Origin: Tetracentron sinense
Taxonomy: Eukaryota > Streptophyta > Magnoliopsida > Trochodendrales > Trochodendraceae
Direction: 5' to 3'
DNA length: 64,000 nt
NCBI GenBank assembly: GCA_015143295.1
Contig: CM026551.1
Location: 49,092,034-49,156,033, forward strand
In this document: piece by piece, positions 22,277 through 31,601 of the stretch
Layout: each line of letters opens with the position of its first letter
How positions within the stretch are numbered: position 1 is the stretch's first letter
Position numbers and translations under genes: made by a program
The notes under the pieces: model-generated
The model's database searches: none
Seen by the model: only the letters and a program-made list of their open reading frames with translations
Told to the model about the DNA's origin: nothing

Positions 22277-23659
22277 TTACTGCTGAAAGTTCGGGCTAGG
22301 ATGTCTCTCCGTCCTACCCTGCTGCTGAGTTTGATTATAATTACCTTCATACGGGCGCCGAACCGGCTGATCCCGCTGAGTCACATACACTACTTTCTCC
22401 TTCTGCTTTCTAGGTGGTAAGTCCTCAGACGATGAAGACTCATACCTCTGCCTCTTCTCCTTCCTCCTAGACGACCGGTGTGCTTTCTCTATTACGTCCA
22501 CCCCTCTCCTCTTTGGCTTCGGCACAACGGAGACATCATCTTCATATCTTCCATACTTGGTTCCATGAACCATCATCTCATCCATCTTGACAGAATAGTC
22601 AAGAGCCAGGGATTTGTAAAGCTCAGAATGCCTGGGGATGACATTCTTAAAAGCAGCAATACAACTCCCTTCATCGACTTTATCGATGCTATGGACTTCA
22701 TCAGTGAAGCGTGAAATGAAGTCCCTCAAGGATTCCGCCGATTTCATCCTTAGAGAGAAGAGAGTATCTGCACCTGCTTTCTTCTTTTTATTGACAATGA
22801 AGTGATCAATAAAAGCCGACCTGAGCTCGACGAAGTTGCTGATTGAACCGGGAGGCAAATTACGAAACCATCTCGATGCCGCTCCTGCCAGGCTGTTGGG
22901 GAAGGCCTTGCAATATAGATTATCATCCGGATTGCGAACTGCCATCGCATGCTTGAAGTCAAACAAGTGCTCCTCCGGATCTGTCTTTCCGGTGTACATG
23001 GGAAAGATAGGGGTCATAAACTTGGAGGAAGTATATGACTGATTGATGACATCTGTGAAAGGAGAGTTCTCGACGTTGTCCTTTGCCGACTGAGCAAAGT
23101 GATCAGGAATCCTTCCTTTCATGCTCTTGACACGAGCACTGATCATAGCCTCCACCTCCTTGGAAGTCATCCAAGTCTTCTGAACAACCGCTCCCTCGAC
23201 AGCACCTCTCGAATCTTCTTGTCCTGCTCCTTCTCGTAAATCAATACGATCAGAAGGGACCCTCTGCTCCATACGAACTAGAAGTTGTCCTGCCTCTCTC
23301 TCAGAAGGAGGAAACACGAACCTGGTGTCGCGATTCTCTGGTGCTAATGGAGGAGAAGAGAAGTCAAGCTGACGTCTCACTGATGGTCGCTGAGATGGCC
23401 CATCATCTACTTCGAGCCTACTATGTTCGAACGTATCAAGCCTTTCTTGCATCATCTGCTGGTGTCTGGTGATCTGATCCAGAGCAGATTGCTGCCTTTG
23501 CAACATCATCAAAATACGATCAGAGACAGAAGGTTTGATGGAGGGGGGCATAGTCCTCTCTGGCTGGTCAGATGATGGACTGACACCAGGAATGAAAGTT
23601 TGTACAACAAAAGGTGCGAAGGGGGTGGCCTCAGGGGTTTGATTCTCACACATGGGCAC
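22277..23659 (-). pseudogene. Gag of the Tat element
   Basis: 460 residues. A Q-rich coiled region (about 50-80) precedes the retrotransposon Gag domain (MTPIFPMYTGKTDPEEHL, then GAASRWFRNLPPGSI and ESLRDFISRFTDE). A basic tail with SSSSED follows. The start ATG lies about 54 bp below the primer-binding site. Ends early at a frameshift. Confidence 0.9.
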
Positions 23660-23712
23660 AGAAGTTTAATTGGTCATGATCACAAAGAGTTAAGGGAGGT
23701 TCGTTTATTATT

Positions 23713-23731
23713 TCCCACAGACGGCGCCAAT
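23713..23731 (-). other. Primer-binding region of the Tat element
   Basis: On the minus strand the bases right behind the 5' LTR read TTGGCGCCGTCTGTGGGAA, the conserved leader found behind many plant Gypsy LTRs. Confidence 0.75.
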
Positions 23732-23938
23732 TTTTTAGGGCAAAAAATACTGGAAAGGACACGTGTCAGCTGTAACTGTTCACCTCTGGTTTACTGGTAG
23801 AAGTTGAAGGGTGTGATACCCTGACCCGTACTCCGATGATAAAGTAAGTAGATGAAGAAGATGATGAACAGTAAAGCAAATAGGAGCACTGAAAAATATG
23901 TCTATCTTTCGATCCCTGTAACACTGAAATTCTCGAGG

Positions 23939-23948
23939 GATTTATAGA
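23939..23948 (-). promoter_or_regulatory. TATA box in the Tat LTR
   Basis: Minus-strand reading CTATAAATCC, present in both LTRs. It splits the LTR into a U3 of about 600 bp and an R-U5 of about 180 bp. Confidence 0.6.
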
Positions 23949-23989
23949 TTAACCTTGGTATGGCCATAGATGACCATAGATGCCCATAC

Positions 23990-24472
23990 CACGTGCCCTG
24001 CACTCATTACCAAATATGTCAGTAAAATCTACCACCTGTTGCATCACACGTGAAAGTCTACCATTAGTTTAGTCGGTTGAGTCTGACAGCACACAGAAGT
24101 GACCTGCATTAAATGCCGAGGCAGTGCTTTCGGCTTACTTGTCAGAACAATCGATCGCCTCCTGATTATTCCCTCCTGCGAGTCGGTCTCGTTGTTGACT
24201 CGAGCTCGAGTACGTTGTATATGTCTTAAAATATGACCTGGACAACCTTATCTGAATCACGACGGGCTCGTTATTCAATTAACACTGAAAACGTTGTCGA
24301 GAATACAACGTCTACGTTGTGCACAAGACAACGGATACGTTGTCAAAACCACAACGAGAACGTTGTTTCGCAAGACCACGGATACGTTTTAATTTGTACA
24401 ACGTGAACGCTATGCAACAGATACTGTGTAGCCTTCTATTTTAAGCACGTGACTCAAACACACATCCACGTG
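23990..24472 (-). promoter_or_regulatory. G-box and ACGT-core cluster in the LTR U3
   Basis: CACGTG occurs at 23990, 24047, 24446 and 24467 in U3 and once more at 23760 in U5. Between 24210 and 24420 about eight further ACGT cores occur in ACGTTGT / ACAACG words. All five hexamers are kept in the other LTR. CACGTG(T/G)C is the ABRE/G-box class bound by bZIP and bHLH factors. Confidence 0.65.
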
Positions 24473-25162
24473 TCACCTTCGTGCACAAAACAACAAAAGC
24501 CAGCTCGTTCCCCAACGTTAAACAGTTTTTACGAATTTTATCCCTTACAAATTGTTTTCGTGGTTTTATTGCAATCCTAAGCTCAATCTAGGCCCAACCC
24601 TGCTGTAACGCCTCAAAATACCCCCTAGGAGTTAGGCTATATTTGGGCCCGTTACCTACCATACAACCATCTTGTGGAAGCATATAAGGCAAGCTAAATA
24701 GTGAACTGAAAATTTCTTTAATAACTTAACTGTATTCCAAGCACAACTGTTTACAATAACTGAATATAAACTTTGACATGTACATGAAATCCTTGACTTG
24801 AGTTGCCAACTTAAATGGTACAATATCCCCAACCAAATTTCCCAAAATACATGACTCTCTCTCTCTCTTCCCAACCATGGCCACAGGCCAACCCTAACCT
24901 CTGACTAACACTCCAATAACCTCCTGCTCCCCCTGAGCTGCCTCGATCCTCGTGTAGTGTACCTGCCGACATCAAAGTACGGCTGAGCATGGAATACTCA
25001 GCGAGTGCAAGCTCCTAACTAACAATAATAATAACGAGCAAAACATCATATGCAAGTACTGAAAAGATATAATTCATAATCATTTTAAAACAGCATCATC
25101 CATAATCATTTATTTAATCACAACTCTAATGAAAACCAATCCACATCTATGAAACATATGAG

Positions 25163-25853
25163 TCATTTCTTATGAGCCAGGGGTTAGCACCCGCACATCC
25201 CTGGGCTACCAACCCCCTTGACAATTTTAATGCTTTTCTTATGAGCCAGAGGTTAGCACCCTTAACCAGGGCTACCAACCTCCTTGACAGTTCCTTTCAT
25301 TTCCTTTCTTATGAGCCAGAGGTTAGCACCCTTGATCGGGCTACCAACCTCCTTGACAGTTCCTTTCATTTCCTTTCTTATGAGCCAGAGGTTAGCACCC
25401 TTAACCGGGCTACCAACCTCCTTGACAGTTCCTTTCATTTCCTTTCCTTTCCTTTCTTATGAGCCAGAGGTTAGCACCCGCACATCCCTGGGCTACCAAC
25501 CCCCTTGACAATTTTAATGCTTTTCTTATGAGCCAGAGGTTAGCACTCTTGACTGGGCTACCAACCTCCTTGACAGTTCCTTTCTTGTGAGCTAGAGATT
25601 AGCACCCGCACAACCCTGGGCTACCAACCTCCTTGACATTCCATGTACTTGTGAGCTTTCTTATGAGATATTCTTGTGAGCCAGAGGTTAGCACCCGCAT
25701 TACCCTGGGCTACCATCCTCCTTGACATTCCCTTTACTTGTGAGCTTTCTTATGAGATATTCTTGTGAGCCAGAGGTTAGCACCCGCATTACCCTGGGCT
25801 ACCAACCTCCTTGACATTCCCTTTACTTGTGAGCTTTCTTATGAGTTTCCTCT
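25163..25853. repeat. Minisatellite inside the 4-kb solo LTR
   Basis: Nine tandem copies, 59-90 bp each, all with TGAGCCAGAGGTTAGCACC, a variable centre, then GGGCTACCAACCTCCTTGACA. Copies 7-9 form a longer subtype with an extra TTACTTGTGAGCTTTCTTATG. Copies 1 and 5 are near-identical, which suggests unit conversion or a higher-order period. Confidence 0.92.
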
Positions 25854-27049
25854 TCGTATAACTTTTCTTATCGTTCCTAACATCTTATTCTTATCTTGTG
25901 TTTAACTTCATGTAATTGTACTTAGGAATTCAATTCATGCACGCATGCGTGCTTGTGCATAACAATGTGAAGCATCGTAGAGACATGAAACTAAAACATC
26001 ATATAGCACTTTATTAACATTTCTATAAACTTGTGAGAATTTAAGGAAACATGTAAAACATTTTCTTATCATTGCCAACTTGGGGAAAAATCCCCAATCA
26101 TAATTTCATAGCCTTGAGTTTAAATCTCATGCATGCATTTAATCCAACATCTAGTATTCAACGTTTCTATAGGCGTTTATTCATATTTTCATAGCCAACA
26201 TTTATCAAGCACTTAGCATTTCAATGTTTATGTAGACATGTGAGGAGTTTAACTTGAACATATAAAGCATGCTAACCAAGTTCACCAAGTTGGGGAGAAC
26301 CCCTAAATCATATTTGCATAGTCTTAATTTCTAAAGTCCATATATGCATTTTATCATACACCTTGCATTTGACATTCTTGTAGATTATTTTGTTCATGTT
26401 TTTCCCATTCAAACATTTCATCAAACACATAGTGTGCATCCCTTATGTATACCTTTCCCTTCCACCATTTTCCATCCATCACAATCCACACATCATTACT
26501 TAAACATCTTATGCATTTTTGGGGAACTTTAGTTCCTTTCAAAATTTGAAATACAAAATTTAAGTATAATCACTTTTTAAGGGAAAATCTAGTTTATTAC
26601 CAAGTTAACTAGGATTGGTGTACTAACCTTGAGGATTTACTCTTAATCTTGAGGAAAACCCCCTTGCTTTGGAATCCTAAGCTTGAGGAAGAACACCACT
26701 TTGATTTGGAAGGATCCTTGCTTGATGAGGAAGATCCTTCCTTGAATAAGCTTCTCTTGATCTTCAATCCCAAGCCTTTCTTGCAAAATCCCCAAATCTC
26801 AAATCCCATTTTGGTAAATTTCTAGGTTGAAGAAGGAATCCTTGTGTAGAAATCCAACTTGTGGGAGCTTGATTGAAGCTCTTCTTCCACAATTCAAAAC
26901 CCTCCTTTAAAAATCCCCAAGATCTTCCCTCTTCCTCTTCTAAGAACTCCCTTAGGTTTAGGTTCACCCAAGACCCTCTAATTGATCTCCTATTTAAAGG
27001 CAAAGGGGTGAAACCCTAAAAATTTTCGCACAAAAATAGTTGATTCGCG

Positions 27050-27195
27050 CTCCTACGATCGTTCGTAGGCTTCCTACGATCGATCGTAGGTTGCCCAGTA
27101 AGTTTCCCGCATTTCTGGGTCTTTACGATCGATCGTAGCAATTCTACGATCGTTCGTAGCGCCTCTACGATCGTTCGTAGGGTCCCTACGATCGA
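27050..27195. repeat. Cluster of six TACGATCG(A/T)TCGTA palindromes
   Basis: Near-perfect 14-bp palindromes TACGATCGATCGTA or TACGATCGTTCGTA recur six times in about 145 bp (near 27054, 27074, 27124, 27144, 27164 and 27187), in pairs about 20 bp apart. The last has a degenerate right half (CGCA). Confidence 0.92.
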
Positions 27196-28655
27196 TCGCA
27201 ACTTTTGCAGAAAGTTTCAGCATTTTTGCGTTTTCGTAATTCGGCCATAACTTTTGACTCGCTTGTCCGATTTTGACGATTCAACTTGCGTTGGATTATT
27301 ATTTCGAAGGAGAACAACTTTCATGTTTTTCACAACTTCCAATTCTTCCTTTTTATTGGACCATTTTTCCCCTAAACCTGACTGATCCGAAATTGAGTTT
27401 CCTCAGTCCAGATTTTAAACCGACCCGACTTCAGAAATCGGTCTTTTAACCTAACACCAACTCAACCAAGACAATTGATCAACATGAACCCCAAAGAGAG
27501 TTCAATTACCTTTCCAAAAATCTAAGAATCGCTTGATTCCGACGAGCGGTGTGAACAGTAGGACTATTTAAAGTCAAGGGTATGCTAAGGCATTCCCATT
27601 CTTGACACTTAGAACATTTCGAGTGTTTCACACTCTTTTCATTCGGTTCCAAAACCATACTCACACCTCATGACTCATTAATCCATAGGTTTTTAACACA
27701 CCTAGGTGATCATGGGGCACACCCCAACATGCATGAGAGGCCCCGGTCTCTTTATGCCTCGCGTAACAGCACTATTCACTCACAACTCATTAACACTTAG
27801 GGTACCTTATACCCATCTTTTTACCCACTTAGAGTATGTCATACTCTTATTTATTCATCCCAAACACCCAACAATAAACACTTAAGCTAATTTGACTACT
27901 CTTATCATGCCCCTTAACCAAGTCACATAAATGGCCCTCGGCCTTTACAAGACTTGTGCCCATGGCACTATTCACAACATTGTGAAATGGTTTCCCGTGG
28001 TTCTACGTTCACACTTATGGTATTTTATACCCTAAATACTTGAGTATTATTATACTCTTATTTTGAGACTCAACATACACACTTTAAACTCTTATTTAAA
28101 TCGCCACACTACTTAGAACCAAATGGACCATGCTACCAAGAACAAAGTGTAAAGGCCTTAAGCCTTTACACACACCACACAAGGGCACTATCCACACACT
28201 ATTCATGACACTATTCCCAGCCCAGGGAACTCGGTTCCGGGTTTCTTCATACATACTAAGGGTATTTTCATACCCCATCTACTTTGAATCCAACCCTTAC
28301 TCCATTCTCATAACTCACGACCCTAGGTTCTTAAACCAAACCAAGGTAACCTATTGGGCACAACCCATATGCATGGGAGGCCCCGGCCGCCACAAATCCC
28401 TTGAATCGACATTATTCATACCACTATACATTTAATGCTTTGAGTATGGTTTTACACTCTTTGCATGTTTTCTCAAAACACCTTACACTTCTTGATTCTA
28501 ACATGAAACTCACATCGCACTTAGTCTATGAGGGAAACTCTCACTCTCATTAACCAAACCCAACTTATAATAAGGGCCTTTGACCCTTACAATACTAGTG
28601 TCCTCGACACTATTCACTTGAACAGTGAACCAAATTTTCGGGGTTCTACACCTGC

Positions 28656-29090
28656 CCTGAGGGTAGTGGTGGGAATGTAGACAACTTTTAGCAGATTGCC
28701 TGTGGGGTGGCAGGGAGGTAGCGCCCCCTGTGCGAAAATCGATATTTAGTGTTTCCGTAGGGGTATTTTCGGGTTTACAGTTTAACCTTAAACATATAGC
28801 TGTATGCGTATTTTTTAGGTTAACGAGTTGTGAGAAGTGGCCTTAATTTTTTCTGAGAGAGAGAAAACTCTATGTATTCTGTATCTTCAATATAGTGAAT
28901 TGGTGTGGCTCCCGAGGACGTAGGCATGTTTTCCGAACCTCGTATATCCTTGTGTTTTCTCTTTATTATCTTCTTTGTAATTTTTCTATTTGTTGTGTGA
29001 TTTTCTGTGATTCATAGTCTCTCAAGATCCGAAGGGTTTAGGGATTAAACGCGTGGTTCAAATCCCAACTCATGGTTCAAATCCCAACAG
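28656..29090 (+). mobile_element. Remnant of a Copia LTR (R-U5 end)
   Basis: The phrase GTGGCTCCCGAGGACGTAGGC followed by CGAACCTCGTA and a T-rich run is the common R-U5 end of Copia LTRs. It is followed by GGTTCAAATCCCAAC repeated twice. No partner LTR or coding part was found next to it. The 4-kb solo LTR lies directly on its left. Confidence 0.45.
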
Positions 29091-31601
29091 GTAGGGCTTT
29101 GACCTAACCAGTTCAATTCCTTCAGGGGATTAGGTCGAACTCTTACAAGTGAGCTTGAAAAAACCCCAACTCGGTCCAAGCCTGGCCCATTCTGTGTGGG
29201 GCATTTTTGAAATAACACTAACTAAGAAGGGTGTTTCTTTCTTATAATTATTGTGTTCTTGCAAAAATGATCTTGACAAGTGGTTACGTGACAACTCTCC
29301 TTGATTCTACGAGAAATCATTGTAAAGGCCTCTACAAAAGATTCATATTCTTAATTTATATATGAGCAGTGATTAACGGACCCATGGTCCTCATATCTCT
29401 TTTAACATCCCTTTAACCCTGGTTTAGCTTAACTAATTAAATTAAAGTTAAGATTTTTTTTTCAAGGGTGAGTGTATCTTAACCACAGTTGGTGTGCATT
29501 TAAAATTGGGACGTGGACCAATGAGGACTGGCCATCCCGTTACAAAATGGAAACCACGGGTACGTTAAGAATTTCCCTTTATATATATGCACTAGGGATG
29601 TCAATGGATTGGATTAGGATCCGGATCCGATTAGCCGGACTTTGGACCCTAAGGTGATCCATTGGATTAGATTCGGATTGGTGGAATCCCATTATAATCG
29701 AATCAGATCCGGATATAGGGTGATCCGATCCGATCCGATCCGATTAAAACAAGAAACAAGGCTAAGCCCCCAAACCCTTACCCCTAGACAAAGAATATTC
29801 CATCCCGCCTAATCATTCTCCACAAATCCATCAACAATTTCTAACATTTCCAATCAACCTTCATCCGTTACAAGAAAATCCTAGCTGCGCCCCTGGTTCT
29901 CAAGCTAGTGGCTACCATATCTTCTTTTGTAAATCTTCAATCTCCTTGGCGATGGGATTCACCCCTTTATTTGCGCCATGTGCTTGTTTCTATACTCTTA
30001 ATAACCTAGTAGTACATCCTGAGCCACCTTCTGAATAGGCAACAGCCCCAAAACTATATTGATTAGCAGATCTTAACCGTAGAAGCTAAACTTCATTGGT
30101 TTTATATCCAAGCTTTAGCCATATCTTAAAATCCAATGGAATTTTCTGCACTGATTTGCGGGTGGAGGATACAAATAGACTCTTGGGTTGCCGAGAAAAT
30201 AGGTGACAAGAAAAGAAAAGAAGAAAAAAAATGCGAATAACAATTGTACTGTAATTATTTATTTTAACAAACAGAAAAAAAAAAAAAAAAAACCAATTGT
30301 ACAATGAGGAGTGTTAGGTCTACTCTTAGTCAACTGCTACTCTCACCCTCCACCAGTCACCTATCCATTTTGTAATGATTAAATACTCACTTCAAGATAT
30401 AGGCCCTTTTGAAGAGGTGTGTTGGGCTTAGTCTCATAGGGCCATGTGTGTTGCCTAACCGTGCGTGTGAGTGGGCTAAGTGATTAGGATTTCAACCCAA
30501 AAAGAAAAGCACTCACTCACCAAAAGAGTGGACATGTGATTGGTAGAGGGTGAGAGTTGGGTAGGGGTAGGATTCCTCATTGTTCAATTAGAAAAACCTA
30601 AAATTTTCTTTCTCTTCTGTTTTCTTGGCTATAATATACCCGGGGAATCTGAGTAGTTCGGGTGGAGCTCGGTAAATAGGTTCTTACACGTCAAAGTAGG
30701 GCCCAATCTATGACTCTAGTGGAGCCGAATATCACATCTTGGTCCATGTCTACTGTCATACAGGCCTGAAGATTTAGCCCAAATTCATGTCGATTGGCTT
30801 AAGTATGTTGCACAAGCTTAGCTACCCAGCCCAGTAAGTGCTCTAGAAATTAAATTATTCCAAGGTCTCGTCAAGCCCAACTCGAATTGCAATTCTTAAT
30901 ATATATACGGTTGCCAATATTGCTAGTATTCATGGGCAAGGAATTTCAACACCTCAAGGTAAAACATAGTCCAAAATAAACTAGGCTTTGTATGGTTAAT
31001 ATTATTACAGTCACAATTGATTATATATTAAGTGTTGCCATGAATAAGCCCAATTGTGACTGAACTTGTTTGGTTAACACTCTGTTGACAAGTGATTCTT
31101 TCATTTTTAAAAATATATATTTTGGTGATCTTTTTGAAAAAAAGCTAGAAAGGTATATTAGGAAATGTCTCTCTCAAGATTAAGGGATCTTTGTAGGCAT
31201 TCTTAAGTGTAAAATCGGGTGCTTACAATGATTTTCATATGCACAAGTGGTTATGGTCTCCCATAAACACCCCCATACTAGATTTTGGAATCACCAATTA
31301 TTTTCATAATGGTTACATGTACATAATTACTTATGATCCATGGGTCAAACCAAATGCTACTATTCTGTCATAATCCTAGCATAAACAGTTATAAGCGATT
31401 AAATTGGTTAAATTGGTTCTGATAATCCAAACCAAACAACCCTTAACTGATACCAGTCCTCACTCCCACAAATCCCTTATTCCATTTTCCCCTTTTACAT
31501 TTAAGAAGCTTCATCTTAATCCTCCTTAGTCCTACAATCTATCCGGTCTATATCTTATATTGGAAATATTCAAAACAAATTAAAAAGGGAAGAAGAGAAA
31601 A
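29091..31601. other. Gene-free stretch downstream of the subtilase
   Basis: Holds the GATCC-rich repeat at 29592-29750, a poly-A run at 30275-30291 and a possible MITE at about 30980-31445 (ends GGCTTTGTATGGTTAA and, reversed, AGGGTTGTTTGGTTTGG). No genes. Confidence 0.45.

Larger units (their letters stand above)
16113..24549 (-). mobile_element. Complete, inactive Ty3/Gypsy retrotransposon of the Tat type
   Basis: 8437 bp with two LTRs (16113-16941 and 23735-24549) and a 5-bp target duplication AATTG (16108-16112, 24550-24554). Coding order on the minus strand is gag, protease, reverse transcriptase, RNase H, a second RNase H, integrase. The extra archaeal-type RNase H between RNase H and integrase marks the Tat lineage. 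No chromodomain is seen. The polyprotein is broken by one frameshift (about 22279) and six in-frame stops (21858, 21231, 20502, 19710, 19146, 18165), so it cannot make its own proteins. The LTRs differ at roughly 20 positions plus a 14-bp indel (by eye about 2.5%). Confidence 0.93.
23735..24549 (-). repeat. 5' LTR of the Tat element
   Basis: 815 bp; on the minus strand it starts TGTAAGGGATAAAATTCG. The terminal TG at the other end has decayed (TTAGGG in forward reading, against TGAGGG in the partner). It contains a TATA box, five G-boxes and a run of ACGTTGT/ACAACG words. Confidence 0.93.
24604..28650. mobile_element. Solo LTR, 4.05 kb, with target-site duplication
   Basis: Begins TGTAACGCCTCAAAATACC and ends TTTTCGGGGTTCTACA, flanked by CCTGC at 24599-24603 and 28651-28655. 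The minus-strand reading (TGTAGAACCCCGAAAATTT..) looks like the usual start of such Gypsy LTRs, so the parent was probably on the minus strand. It carries the ATACTCAGCGAGTG phrase, a minisatellite (25163-25853) and a palindrome cluster (27050-27195). The open frames inside are short and unrelated to any family I know. Confidence 0.85.

Noticed and set aside
25172-25508. Two repetitive plus-strand frames of 96 and 74 residues
   Set aside because: They simply translate the minisatellite in two frames.
27050-27195. CRISPR-like array of short repeats
   Set aside because: The repeats are self-palindromic, the spacing is uneven, there is no cas gene and the genome is plant nuclear. It lies inside an LTR.
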